Shown: positions 1 to 8,923 of the stretch, one piece after another | How the letters are laid out: each line of letters opens with the position of its first letter | Position numbering within the stretch: the first letter of the stretch is position 1 | From: Salinicola halophyticus | GTDB lineage: Bacteria > Pseudomonadota > Gammaproteobacteria > Pseudomonadales > Halomonadaceae | Assembly (NCBI RefSeq): GCF_003206695.1 | Contig: NZ_PZJN01000003.1 | Span: 662,574-726,573 of the forward strand | Reading direction: 5' to 3' | DNA length: 64,000 nucleotides | The notes under the pieces: generated by a model | What the model was told of the DNA's origin: nothing | What the model saw: the letters and a program-made list of their open reading frames with translations, nothing else | Databases searched by the model: none | Program-made: the position numbers and the translations under genes

Positions 1-1
1 G

Positions 2-3000
2 CTCGAAGAACGTCTCGATGTTGCGACGTTGGCACTGGATGCCTCGCGCCTGACGCGACTGGTGCAAACCGCCGTCGGCGAGCGCGGCTGGCACGCGCTG
101 GCCGAGACATGGCTGGCGCAATATGCCATGTCGCTCGAGCTGCTGCCCCCCCATCAGCGTCTGATCATGCTCGAAGCCTCGGCGCTGCGTCCGCAACTCG
201 GCGAACGACTGATGAGCGGTCTTCCAGGCGATCGTGCCCAGTATCGTTTCGTCGCGCTGCGAGACAGCGCGCTGAGCGATGCGGAGTCTCTGGCCGAACA
301 CGATCCGCGCGTCGACCTGCTGACGCCCGGTGCCGCCGCGCCAGAGATCGGCGCCAACGTCGCGCTGGTGACGCTGGATGGCACCCAGGGCGAGATCGAC
401 ACACTGCTGCAGTGGCTACCGCCACAGCTGGCCGAAGACGCCCAGATCGCGATTCTGGCGCTGGGGGACACCGACTGGCAGTCGTTCCTGTCGCTGCCGA
501 TGGAACCCCAGTCGCGCCCGGCTGATCTCGAAGGCGTCATCCAGCAGCTGAACGTGCTCGGCTATCGTCAGGTCGAGCGGCATACGCTGGAAAACGAACA
601 GGGCGGCCTGCAGCTGCTGACCGCCCAGGCGCCGCTGGCGACCGAAGAAACACGGTCCGACACTGGCGCTGCCGGGCATGCCGATGCCCAGCCCTCCGAA
701 CAGTGGCTGGTGGTCAGCGACGATGCCTCGGCGTGGCTCGCCGCCGCACTGGTGACACGTTTCGGCTCGCTGGACGAACCGGTACTGCACCTGGCCGGTA
801 GTGAACTGGCCCCCGGGGATCTGTTGCCGTTGGCGCTGGAGAGCATCAGCCCGAGCCAGATCGTCGACCTACGGGGGCTGGCAACCGCAGCGCAAGATCG
901 CTGCGTGCTGGCAGCTCAGTGGCTGCAGACGCTGGAATCGGCAGGAAGTGACGCCGCGCTGTGGTGGATCACCCTGGGCGTGGGAGCGCACTTTTCTACA
1001 CTGCCCGGTGCCGCAGTCAATTCGTCTTCACTGCCTGGTGCTGCAGTCAATTCGCTTACCCTGCCCGAGCTCTCCAAGTCGTCCGACACCACTGCGGATG
1101 CTGCGCTCTCTATGCTGCCCGAAGATGCAGCACTTTCCATGCTCCCCGAAGATGCAGCGCTTTCTATGCTCCCCGAAGATGCGGCGCTATGGGGTTTCGG
1201 TCGTTCGCTACAGAACGAGGCGGGCAATCGTCAGGTACGGCTGCTGGATCTGCCCTTCTCGAGCCGGGATTCACTTCCCCACGAAGTGCTGGATGCGCTG
1301 CTGTTCGAGCTCAGCGCACCCGACGCCGAAACCGAGATCGTGCTGGATACCGACGGTCAGCGCTGGGTACCCAGGCTGGGTCTGGCAGCGGCGCCCGGCA
1401 CGCCGGCCGGCACCGAAGAACCCGCCAGCGATCGCGCCGTCAGCCTCGGCTTCGAACTGCCGGGCCAGCTGCGCCATCTTCGCTGGCAACCGCATGATCT
1501 ACCCGCCCCGCAGCCCGGGCAGGTCGAGATCGCGGTCAAGGCCACCGGGCTCAACTTCCGCGACGTCATGTACGCGCTCGGCCTGCTCTCCGACGAAGCG
1601 ATCGAGAACGGCTTCGCCGGGCCCACCCTGGGTCTGGAGTTCGCCGGTGAAGTGATCAGCGTCGGCGACCCGAACGGCTCGCTGCGCCCCGGCGATGCGG
1701 TGGTCGGCTTCGGCCCGGCCAGTTTCAGCGACCGGCTGATCGCCGACGTCAACGCCGTGGCGCCGATCCCCGCCGAGATCGGCTACGCCGCCGCAGCGAC
1801 GATCCCGACGACCTTCTTCACCGTCTACTACTCGCTCAAGCATCTGGCCCGCGTGCAGCCCGGCGAACGGCTGCTGATTCATGGCGCCGCCGGCGGCGTC
1901 GGTCTGGCCGCGATTCAGGTCGGCCGCTGGCTGGGCGCCGAGATCTACGCCACCGTCGGCTCGCCGGAAAAACAGGACTTCCTGCGCCTGCTGGGCGTCG
2001 AGCGCATCTACGACTCGCGCAGCCTGACGTTTGCCGAAGAGATTCTTCACGATAACGCCATTGAACGACAGGCCTTGGAGAACGGCGGCAACGGCCGAGG
2101 TACCGGCGTTGATGGCGTGGACGTCGTGCTGAACTCGCTGGCCGGCGAAGCGATCAACCAGAACCTGCGGGTGCTCAAGCCGTTCGGTCGTTTCATCGAG
2201 CTCGGCAAGCGTGACTTCTACGAGAACACCAAGGTCGGCCTGCGCCCGTTCCGCAACAACCTGAGCTACTTCGGCGTCGACTCCGACCAGCTGATGAGCG
2301 AGCTGCCCGAGCTGACCGGTGAGCTATTCGCCGAGATGATGGCGCTGTTCGCCGACGGCACCCTGTCGCCGCTGCCGTACATCGCCTTCGGCAGCGACCG
2401 GGTGGTCGAGGCCTTCCGCTACATGCAGCAGGCCCGCCAGATCGGCAAGGTCGTCGTCACCTACGAACGCCCGCCGCAGATGGCCGCTGCCGCGCCCAAA
2501 GACATTCCGCTGACGCTGGACGCTGCGGGCACCTACGTGGTGACCGGCGGCCTCGGCGGATTCGGGCTGGCGACTGCCGAATGGCTGGCCGCCAAGGGCG
2601 CGCGTCAACTGCTGCTGCTGAGCCGCCGTGGGGCAACCACCGAGGAAGCCGAAAGCGGCGTAGCGCGGCTCGAAGCGCTCGGCGTCACGGTCGCGGCCCG
2701 CGCCTGCGACGTGACCGATGCCCAGGCGCTCGAGCATGTGCTGGAAGAAGCGCGTCAGAACCTTGGGCCGATTCGTGGCATCGTGCATGCGGCGACCGTC
2801 ATCGACGACGGCCTGATCCGCAATCTCGACGAATCGCGCATTCGTCACGCCATGGCACCCAAGCTCGAAGGCGCGCGTCATCTGGATGCGCTGACGGCAA
2901 GCGACGCGCTCGAATTCTTCGTCGTCTACTCCTCCGCCACTACCCTGTTCGGCAATCCTGGCCAGGCGAGCTACGTGGCCGCCAACCACTGGCTGGAAGC

Positions 3001-3727
3001 GTTCACCGCCAATCGTCGCGCCCGAGGCCGACCGGCAACGGTGGTCCGCTGGGGCGCGATCGAGGACGTCGGCTTCCTGGCCCGCAATACCCAGACCCGC
3101 GACAGCCTGCAGGAGCGCCTTGGCGGTCAGGCACTGACCTCCGCCGACGCGCTGGGCGTTCTCGAGCGTATGCTGGTGGCCGACGTGGCCTCGCTCGGTG
3201 TTCTCGAGCTCGACTGGCACGCCCTGGCGCGCTTCCTGCCCACCGCGGAAGCGCCGCGCTATCGCGAGATCGCCCGCACGGCCAAGGACGATGGCAGTCA
3301 GGAAGGCGACGACGACCTGCAGCAGCTGCTGGCCAGTCTGGCGCCGGAAGCGCTCTACGCCACCCTGATCGATGTGCTCAGCAAGGAACTCGCCAAGATT
3401 CTGCTGATCGACGAGGAGAAGATCGATATCCACAAATCCGTCTATGACATGGGCTTCGACTCGCTGATGGGGGTCGAACTCGTCACCGCACTGGAAGCCC
3501 GCCTGGGCATCCAGGTTCCGGTGATGGTGCTCAGTGAAGCCGGTACGCTGGCCAAGCTGTGCGATTACCTGATGGGCAAACTGCGCGGCGATGATACGGA
3601 ATCCGACAGCGACGAGGATGCGCTCAGCGGTCTGGCCGCTCAGCACGGCGTCGAAGTGCTTCAGAACGGTGTCCAAGTGCTTCAGAACGGCCATGGACCA
3701 CAGGAAGACGGCGGGGCAAAATCGTGA
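2..3727 (+). CDS. Type I polyketide synthase, C-terminal part (ER-KR-ACP), 5'-truncated by window edge
   Basis: The frame is open to the left edge, so the true start lies outside the window; the first start-like codon is TTG at 29 (numbering below from there). Residues 1-200 resemble a degenerate methyltransferase or structural region. An enoylreductase domain follows at about 472-815, with its NADPH motif GAAGGVG near 618. A ketoreductase lies at about 830-1090, with GGLGGFG near 839 and a Ser/Tyr/Asn active-site stretch around 967-985. An acyl carrier protein ends the protein, with the phosphopantetheine serine in GFDSLMG at about 1145. This matches the end of a highly reducing polyketide synthase; KS, AT and DH would lie upstream. 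No thioesterase is present. The stop overlaps the next gene by 4 bp, so that enzyme probably releases the chain. In-frame tandem repeats sit in the linker before the ER and in the tail. Confidence 0.93.
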   Translation, partial: LEERLDVATLALDASRLTRLVQTAVGERGWHALAETWLAQYAMSLELLPPHQRLIMLEASALRPQLGERLMSGLPGDRAQYRFVALRDSALSDAESLAEHDPRVDLLTPGAAAPEIGANVALVTLDGTQGEIDTLLQWLPPQLAEDAQIAILALGDTDWQSFLSLPMEPQSRPADLEGVIQQLNVLGYRQVERHTLENEQGGLQLLTAQAPLATEETRSDTGAAGHADAQPSEQWLVVSDDASAWLAAALVTRFGSLDEPVLHLAGSELAPGDLLPLALESISPSQIVDLRGLATAAQDRCVLAAQWLQTLESAGSDAALWWITLGVGAHFSTLPGAAVNSSSLPGAAVNSLTLPELSKSSDTTADAALSMLPEDAALSMLPEDAALSMLPEDAALWGFGRSLQNEAGNRQVRLLDLPFSSRDSLPHEVLDALLFELSAPDAETEIVLDTDGQRWVPRLGLAAAPGTPAGTEEPASDRAVSLGFELPGQLRHLRWQPHDLPAPQPGQVEIAVKATGLNFRDVMYALGLLSDEAIENGFAGPTLGLEFAGEVISVGDPNGSLRPGDAVVGFGPASFSDRLIADVNAVAPIPAEIGYAAAATIPTTFFTVYYSLKHLARVQPGERLLIHGAAGGVGLAAIQVGRWLGAEIYATVGSPEKQDFLRLLGVERIYDSRSLTFAEEILHDNAIERQALENGGNGRGTGVDGVDVVLNSLAGEAINQNLRVLKPFGRFIELGKRDFYENTKVGLRPFRNNLSYFGVDSDQLMSELPELTGELFAEMMALFADGTLSPLPYIAFGSDRVVEAFRYMQQARQIGKVVVTYERPPQMAAAAPKDIPLTLDAAGTYVVTGGLGGFGLATAEWLAAKGARQLLLLSRRGATTEEAESGVARLEALGVTVAARACDVTDAQALEHVLEEARQNLGPIRGIVHAATVIDDGLIRNLDESRIRHAMAPKLEGARHLDALTASDALEFFVVYSSATTLFGNPGQASYVAANHWLEAFTANRRARGRPATVVRWGAIEDVGFLARNTQTRDSLQERLGGQALTSADALGVLERMLVADVASLGVLELDWHALARFLPTAEAPRYREIARTAKDDGSQEGDDDLQQLLASLAPEALYATLIDVLSKELAKILLIDEEKIDIHKSVYDMGFDSLMGVELVTALEARLGIQVPVMVLSEAGTLAKLCDYLMGKLRGDDTESDSDEDALSGLAAQHGVEVLQNGVQVLQNGHGPQEDGGAKS
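1001..1060 (+). repeat. In-frame 30-bp tandem repeat (2 copies) in PKS linker
   Basis: Two adjacent 30-bp units (1001-1030 and 1031-1060) encode LPGAAVNSSS and LPGAAVNSLT. A third partial unit begins with LPE. The unit length keeps the frame. It lies between the N-terminal region and the ER domain, where length changes should be tolerated. Confidence 0.9.
1097..1189 (+). repeat. In-frame 27-bp tandem repeat (3 copies plus a partial) in PKS linker
   Basis: Three 27-bp units (1097-1123, 1124-1150, 1151-1177) encode the nine-residue unit DAALSMLPE, and a fourth partial copy encodes DAAL. Copies differ mainly at synonymous positions. The unit resembles the native sequence at the junction (DAALWGFG), suggesting expansion by slippage or unequal exchange. 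Confidence 0.92.
3650..3691 (+). repeat. In-frame 21-bp duplication in PKS C-terminal tail
   Basis: Two near-identical 21-bp units (3650-3670, 3671-3691) encode a VEVLQNG/VQVLQNG duplication just after the ACP. The tail may be a docking peptide for the downstream oxoamine synthase; that role is inference. Confidence 0.8.
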
Positions 3728-5046
3728 GCCAATCCCGCGACGCGCTGAAACAGCGCCTGCTGCAGGAGGCGCGCCAGCGCCGCCAGCAGCGCCCCGAAGG
3801 CGACACTGCCCCCAAATCGGCAACTGCTGGCGTTGACGAGCGCTTCACTCGCTTCGATCGGCATCCGGGCTATCAGCAGCTCAAGATGATGCGCGAAGGC
3901 GGCCAGCGGCTCGGCATTCCCGACCCGTTCTTCAAGGTCCACGAAAGTACCGCCGGGGCGACTACCGTGATCGGCGGGCGCGAATGCATCAATTTCGCCA
4001 GCTACAACTATCTGGGCCTAGCCCACCACCCGGCGGTGATCCAGGCCGGCATCGATGCCCTGCAGCGCTACGGCAGTTCGGTATCCGCCAGCAGGCCGGT
4101 GTCCGGTGAGCGCCCGATCCACCACGAACTGGAACAAGCCATCGCCGAGACCTACGAGGTCGAGGCGTCGGTGGTCTTCGTCAGCGGCCACGCCACTAAC
4201 GTGTCGACGCTGGGTTACCTGCTCGGCCCCAAGGACCTGCTGCTTCACGACGAATACATCCATAACAGCACCGTGGTCGGCGCGCAGCTATCCGGCGCCC
4301 GCCGCATGAGCTTCGCGCACAACGACCCGGCCGCGCTCGAGAACCTGCTGGCGCGCCATCGCCGCCAGTTCGAGCGCGTGCTGGTGGTGATCGAGGGGCT
4401 CTACAGCATGGACGGCGACGCCCCGGACCTGAAGCGCTTCGTCGAGATCAAGCAGTGCCACCAGGCCTGGCTGATGGTGGATGAAGCCCACTCCTTCGCC
4501 GTGATGGGCGATCAGGGCCTGGGGCTCCGGGAATACTGCGGCGTGCCATCGACCGACGTCGATATCTGGATGGGTACGCTCTCGAAGACACTTTCCGGCT
4601 GCGGCGGCTACATCGCCGGCTGTCGGGAACTGGTGGAAATGCTGCGCTACTTCGCCCCGGGCTTCCTCTACAGCGTGGGCATGCCCGCCCAAGTCGCCGG
4701 GCCATCGCTCGCCGCCCTGCAGGTCATGAAGGACGAACCCGAGCGCCTGAGACGGCTGCACGATATCTCGCGCTACTTCCTGCAGCAGGCCAAGGTCAAA
4801 GGGTTCGACATCGGCGAGAGCATTGGTGTCGCGGTGGTGCCGGTGATCGTCGGTAGCTCCGTGCTCGCCGCCGGGCTGTCGGACGCCCTGCTCAAGCACG
4901 ACATCAACGTCCAGCCGATCCTTCACCCCGCCGTGCCCGAGAAAAGCGCGCGCCTGCGCTTCTTCCTCAACTGCGACCACACTCGCGAGCAGATCGACCA
5001 GACGCTCGACGTGCTGGAGACCGAGTGGAAAGCGAGGACTGGCTGA
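3724..5046 (+). CDS. Alpha-oxoamine synthase family PLP enzyme (KBL/BioF/SPT-like), PKS chain-releasing
   Basis: This 440-residue class II PLP-fold enzyme belongs to the family of 8-amino-7-oxononanoate synthase, 2-amino-3-ketobutyrate ligase and serine palmitoyltransferase. Those enzymes condense an amino acid with an acyl thioester, losing CO2. The aldimine lysine is K288 in TLSKTLSG, and the cofactor-binding aspartate is about D253 in VDEAHSF. The N-terminal 40 residues are basic, Gln/Arg-rich and unlike the family core. It starts with GTG inside the PKS stop (overlap GTGA), implying translational coupling and a joint pathway. By analogy with other PKS-oxoamine synthase pairs, it probably offloads the acyl-ACP as an alpha-aminoketone lipid. 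The amino acid used cannot be read from the sequence. A biotin role is unlikely given the PKS partner. Confidence 0.92.
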   Translation: MSQSRDALKQRLLQEARQRRQQRPEGDTAPKSATAGVDERFTRFDRHPGYQQLKMMREGGQRLGIPDPFFKVHESTAGATTVIGGRECINFASYNYLGLAHHPAVIQAGIDALQRYGSSVSASRPVSGERPIHHELEQAIAETYEVEASVVFVSGHATNVSTLGYLLGPKDLLLHDEYIHNSTVVGAQLSGARRMSFAHNDPAALENLLARHRRQFERVLVVIEGLYSMDGDAPDLKRFVEIKQCHQAWLMVDEAHSFAVMGDQGLGLREYCGVPSTDVDIWMGTLSKTLSGCGGYIAGCRELVEMLRYFAPGFLYSVGMPAQVAGPSLAALQVMKDEPERLRRLHDISRYFLQQAKVKGFDIGESIGVAVVPVIVGSSVLAAGLSDALLKHDINVQPILHPAVPEKSARLRFFLNCDHTREQIDQTLDVLETEWKARTG

Positions 5047-5073
5047 CGCCACGCTACCGGCAGAGCGAGAACG

Positions 5074-5113
5074 AAAACGGCCTTGTTATCCGGATGGATG
5101 ACAAGGCCGTTTT
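5074..5113 (+). terminator. Rho-independent terminator after PKS/oxoamine synthase
   Basis: A perfect 13-bp inverted repeat has arms at 5074-5086 and 5101-5113 with a 14-nt loop. The arms begin and end in A4/T4, so it can work for both converging operons. It sits 27 bp after the + strand stop codon. Confidence 0.9.
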
Positions 5114-5191
5114 GTTGCTGAAGTCGCGCCTGAAAAGTCGACGCGCCAGCTACCGCTTGTCCTGCAATCGTTCTGCTTGATATCCGCTCAT

Positions 5192-6457
5192 TTAAGACCT
5201 CCCTACCAGCGCTGCAAACCAGGAACGCCTTCTCCTCGTTTCACCGACGGGTAACATCTCGGCCGCGCGCTTGGCCTGAATCGGCTCTGGACGAACCGAC
5301 TCGGAAAGCGTCGGCTCTGATTGCGTCAAATCTAGCTGAACTGGCTCTGGCTGAATCGATTCGGGATGATCCGGCGCGGCCTGGACTGATCGGGACGGGA
5401 GTTGCCCTTCGAAGGCGAGAGGCTGAATCACCGCCGGTGCGGGACCCGGCGCTTCGTCGTTAGCTGCGACAGCATGGCGGGTGCCTCTCAGGAAGGCGAC
5501 GGCGCGGTCGCGATCCGGCGTTTCCAGCAGTTCCTTGATCATCGATACGGCGAGTTTCGCCCTCTTGAGAATCGCGCGCCGATCCTCGCGGATGATACTG
5601 TCGATATCGTTCGCTTCCAGGAAGCTGCGGCGGGCCAGATCGTAATCCTGAAATGGATGTTCAGGCCAGAAGAAACGGTGGCGCACGGTCACGTTCCGGT
5701 GCGATCGGTAACCCGGACGATTCAGCTTCAACTGCTTTCTCTGGGAGGGTCTGCCACGCAGCATCATCGCCATGTATTCGTCCTCTGAACGATACATCCG
5801 ATGAATGACATAGGCACTCATGGGGCGAATGGCAGCGCGATTTGCCAGCTCAGGCTGCTTTTCGTCGAAAACCATCGGCTCGCCATCCGCGCCTACCGGT
5901 ACCACCGATTTCCCAAAAATCGGATGATGAACTCGCACGTGCTTTATCTCGACACCGTCGAGCGGAATCAGCGTCTTCAAATGCGAAGACAACTCGTAGC
6001 CTGCGCCTCTTTGAAGGGGCGTAAACGGCGCGTGCTGGCCCAGTTCACAGTGCCACAGGTGGCAGATAGGCGCCGGCTTCTGGTCACCAGACGTTCGAGC
6101 CACAAAGCGATCAACGGGCGTGGCGAAGTCGTCGGGCGTCCAGAATTCATCGATATCCAGAAACAGCAGCCAATCCATGCCCAGCTGCCGGGACCGGTCG
6201 AGCTCCCTGGCGTAGGCAATGGTCTGCAATTTGCTACTAACGCCGGGATCGCAGAGATCGACCCAGTCGATGAACTCGAACGTCACCTGAGGATGTGACT
6301 GATTGATTTTTTCAAGTACCGCGGCCGAAGCATCCGAAGTCCGATTGATATAGACATGGATAAAATCGAACCCGAAATGGAGGTGATGAAAGACCCATTC
6401 CGCCAGATACGGGCCTTCATCCTTGGCAACGGCGCAGACTTTGAAAAGCGGTTTCAT
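5192..6457 (-). CDS. GT92/GT2-like glycosyltransferase with low-complexity tail
   Basis: A family-2/92-like transferase: it opens with KVCAVAKDEGPYLAEWVFHH, typical of these proteins, and has the metal-binding motif LLFLDIDEFW about a third of the way in. It should act in the cytoplasm, moving a sugar from a nucleotide donor to the polysaccharide. The start at 6457 (MKPLFK) is chosen because it begins the conserved domain and has GAGGG upstream; the frame is open for 42 further codons. The last 100 residues are Pro/Glu/Gln/Ser-rich with imperfect repeats (SEP, PEP, PEPIQ), and their DNA shows matching imperfect repeats. It follows the terminator at 6738-6763, so it probably has its own promoter. 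The acceptor sugar is unknown. Confidence 0.85.
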   Translation of the reverse strand: MKPLFKVCAVAKDEGPYLAEWVFHHLHFGFDFIHVYINRTSDASAAVLEKINQSHPQVTFEFIDWVDLCDPGVSSKLQTIAYARELDRSRQLGMDWLLFLDIDEFWTPDDFATPVDRFVARTSGDQKPAPICHLWHCELGQHAPFTPLQRGAGYELSSHLKTLIPLDGVEIKHVRVHHPIFGKSVVPVGADGEPMVFDEKQPELANRAAIRPMSAYVIHRMYRSEDEYMAMMLRGRPSQRKQLKLNRPGYRSHRNVTVRHRFFWPEHPFQDYDLARRSFLEANDIDSIIREDRRAILKRAKLAVSMIKELLETPDRDRAVAFLRGTRHAVAANDEAPGPAPAVIQPLAFEGQLPSRSVQAAPDHPESIQPEPVQLDLTQSEPTLSESVRPEPIQAKRAAEMLPVGETRRRRSWFAALVGRS

Positions 6458-6793
6458 GAATGGATCCCTCAAGCGCCACGGCGCTTGGCTGTTATCAAAA
6501 CGATGCCGAATATCAACGATTAACATGAGCCGGATTCGGGGGCCCGAAACAGCTTTAGATTCGGGAAAAGCGCAAAGCAGCATCGCGGAACATCAAATAA
6601 CCAGCAAGATGGTTTCTCTAGCACTTATTCTCCGGCTCAAAATAAGCTCGTTGATTAATCGTCTTGTAATATTCTTCGCGCCGGAATCAGCTCGACAGTT
6701 TCACGGTCTGTGCTTGCCCCAACACCTAGCCCGGAAACAAAAAAGCCACCCGAAGGTGGCTTTGTTTTAAAACGAATGAAATTTGTGCGAAAT
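6458..6793. other. Intergenic region between dioxygenase and terminal glycosyltransferase
   Basis: This 336-bp region is AT-richer than its flanks. It holds the terminator of the upstream operon at 6738-6763 and presumably a promoter for the glycosyltransferase starting at 6457. I could not pick a convincing -35/-10 pair. No conserved coding sequence is seen. Confidence 0.6.
6738..6763 (-). terminator. Rho-independent terminator of the capsule gene block
   Basis: A 9-bp stem with a four-base loop (arms 6742-6750 and 6755-6763) is followed on the - strand by a T6 tract. It lies 31 bp after the stop of the PhyH-like gene. Confidence 0.88.
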
Positions 6794-7810
6794 CTAGATC
6801 CGTCTTTGCTCGATCACGTGCCAGGAGGACTGCCCCCCCTTGGCGGCAGCCCTGGCGTCTTCCTGACGACGCATACGCTGAAGCACGCGATACTGCAGGC
6901 GATTGAAATAACCGAATCCTAGCCCCGGCAACGGCAGAAACGGATTGGTCCGGCTCATGCCCCAAAGCGCCAGTCTCGAGCTTCCTGGCTCGGCATTGCC
7001 TCTGGCGTGAACACCGAAGGTGTTGGCGATCAACAGAGTATTGGCTTTGACCCGGAACGGCTGCGGCCCGGAAACCCCCAGCCGTTCGGCTTCCTCCTGG
7101 CTCACCCGGAATGAGCCGCGCGCCGTATAACGGTCCGCGTGTTCCTTGGCCCGCAGGCTCATCTGGTATTCCCACTTCAACCGCTCACGATGCGGGTGAT
7201 TGGAACCGGGCACGAAAACGAACGGACCATTCTCGTCGGTCACGTCTTCGAGATAGAGCCAGAACTTCATCGTCGGCTGGAAGGTATCGACGTGCAGATT
7301 CTTCTGCGGATCGCGCTCCGTCACACTATCCCGGCTGCCGTTGTGCACGTTCTCGATGTGGCAGATCGGTAGCCGCGCATGTCCGGCGCAGTAGCGGAAC
7401 AGCCGCTTCAATTTGGAATCTTCCAGTACCGCCTTGACCGTCGGTAGTTGATCGACGACTTCTGGCGCCAGCAGAATCCGATGCGTGTTGGTATCGCCCT
7501 GGCAGCACTCGCGAATTTCGCCCTCGAAAGCGCCAATTTCCTGGATCAGAGCCTGAAACTGCTGCTCGGGCAGATAGTTTTCCTTGAGCACGTAGCCATA
7601 TTGCCGGAAATGCGCGCGATCGGCTTTGGGTACGCCAGGTGCGAACCACGCCATACGAAGGCGGGAAAGCCAATACGCGGACCATACCCGACCGGCGTGC
7701 AGACCGTAGCGGTTCAACCGCTCACTACCGATGATGGGGTTGGCCTTGAACGATTTTGCCCCGGTGAAAAGTTCACCGAGCCAGAGCGGATATCGAGTCC
7801 AGAATTTCAT
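6794..7810 (-). CDS. Phytanoyl-CoA dioxygenase (PhyH) family Fe(II)/2-oxoglutarate oxygenase
   Basis: The 338-residue protein carries the 2-His-1-Asp iron site of PhyH-type oxygenases: H173 and D175 in NLHVDTFQ and H268 in GVHARGNA, with an arginine about ten residues later (SSRLALWG) suited to bind 2-oxoglutarate. The stretch FVFVPGSNHPH is also typical. GAGAGG lies 9 nt before the ATG. It closes a run of - strand glycosyltransferase genes and precedes a terminator, so a role in hydroxylating a sugar or lipid of the polysaccharide is likely but inferred. Family members act on many substrates, so the exact reaction is unknown. Confidence 0.85.
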   Translation of the reverse strand: MKFWTRYPLWLGELFTGAKSFKANPIIGSERLNRYGLHAGRVWSAYWLSRLRMAWFAPGVPKADRAHFRQYGYVLKENYLPEQQFQALIQEIGAFEGEIRECCQGDTNTHRILLAPEVVDQLPTVKAVLEDSKLKRLFRYCAGHARLPICHIENVHNGSRDSVTERDPQKNLHVDTFQPTMKFWLYLEDVTDENGPFVFVPGSNHPHRERLKWEYQMSLRAKEHADRYTARGSFRVSQEEAERLGVSGPQPFRVKANTLLIANTFGVHARGNAEPGSSRLALWGMSRTNPFLPLPGLGFGYFNRLQYRVLQRMRRQEDARAAAKGGQSSWHVIEQRRI

Positions 7811-7849
7811 GCCATGTAGCCTCTCACTGTTGAAGCCAGGATCGCCAAG

Positions 7850-8887
7850 CTACCCTTTGGTCCGTTGCCACCAGAATTCCTGCGCCTGCACCGCATTGCC
7901 GATGTCGGCGGCCGTCTTGCCTGCGGCTTTCGCCATACGCTCGGTATCGCTCGGGTAGTCCAACAGGCGCTCCAGCGCCGACTGCCAGGCCAGCGGGTCA
8001 TCTTCGACCAGCAGGCCATCTTGCCCATCAGTCACGACGTCGGAGTATGGGGAACGGGCACTGTAGATACCTACCCCACCCATGACCGCGATATCCAACA
8101 CCTTGATCCAGGACTTGCCCCGATTGAAAGCCGAGGGCCACAAAGGGGCGAGGCCGATATGTAATCGCCGCCCTCGCTGATAGTCGAGGAACTCGCGCCA
8201 TTTCAGCGCCGTCGGGCACTCGACTCGCTCCAACGACTTGAGCGAATCGGGCGTATTGTCGCCCAGCATGATCTCGAAATCGCTCTGTGGATAGTGTTCA
8301 TGGACGGCCTGGATCGCGGATGTGATCGCCTCCAGATCGCCGATATGCGCACGCGTGCCATGAAATCCGATATCGCGGCGAATGCGCCTGTGATGGTCGT
8401 GGTCCGGCAACTCGGAAATCAACGACGGTGTCAGTACCGATACGCGGGAATGGTGATGTCGCGTCACGGTTGCCAACGTCTCGCTACAGACGACCACCTC
8501 GTCCGCCAGCGCAAAGAGCCTGGGCTGAATATTACAGACCAGATCACGCATGCGTAGGCGGTATTCTTCGGGTACGGAAAGATCCCGAGCCGCGGCTAGC
8601 AGATCGTCATCGAGTAGATAATAGATCTCGCCAAACCACTCGCGATGCCGCTCCAGCCAGCCCAGCCACGGTTCCTTGAGCGAGCGCGTGACCAGCACGT
8701 TCGCGCGGTGCCATGCGTATCCTTGCCAGGGCCAGTAGCGCCACGGCGAGATTTCACGAGTATCGACGTAGGCGCTTCGATAGCCACAAGACGACAACCA
8801 CTTCGCAACATCGCTGAAATAGATGTCTTCCGTCGGATGCGCGCCATCGCTCAACACCAACCACCGACACGGTAAATACGGCTTCAA
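7850..8887 (-). CDS. GT4-like (GT-B fold) glycosyltransferase
   Basis: 345 residues with a weak N-terminal domain and a C-terminal GT-B nucleotide-sugar domain. The stretch KWREFLDYQRGRRLHIGLAP, followed by KVLDIAVMGGVGIYS and the DGLLVEDDPLAW end, is characteristic of GT1/GT4-type enzymes. The start is TTG at 8887: the next ATG lies far inside the conserved region, and a GAGGG Shine-Dalgarno sits 6 nt upstream. It sits 37 bp after the 767-residue glycosyltransferase and 40 bp before the dioxygenase, within one probable transcript. Donor and acceptor are not predictable. Confidence 0.85.
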   Translation of the reverse strand: MKPYLPCRWLVLSDGAHPTEDIYFSDVAKWLSSCGYRSAYVDTREISPWRYWPWQGYAWHRANVLVTRSLKEPWLGWLERHREWFGEIYYLLDDDLLAAARDLSVPEEYRLRMRDLVCNIQPRLFALADEVVVCSETLATVTRHHHSRVSVLTPSLISELPDHDHHRRIRRDIGFHGTRAHIGDLEAITSAIQAVHEHYPQSDFEIMLGDNTPDSLKSLERVECPTALKWREFLDYQRGRRLHIGLAPLWPSAFNRGKSWIKVLDIAVMGGVGIYSARSPYSDVVTDGQDGLLVEDDPLAWQSALERLLDYPSDTERMAKAAGKTAADIGNAVQAQEFWWQRTKG

Positions 8888-8923
8888 ACCAGGCCCTCGC
8901 GCGACGCAACGGCCTGATCGAGA

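Noticed and set aside
416..423. ops-like octamer in the PKS gene
   Set aside because: Only eight bases match, on the strand opposite to transcription, as expected by chance.
1001..1189. CRISPR-like repeat array
   Set aside because: The repeats are contiguous without spacers and are in-frame coding minisatellites; no cas genes or spaced direct repeats occur anywhere in the window.
2324..3823. Long open frame (499 codons) antisense to the PKS
   Set aside because: It lies opposite the KR-ACP coding sequence, has no recognisable domain and no ribosome binding site; long antisense frames are expected in GC-rich DNA.
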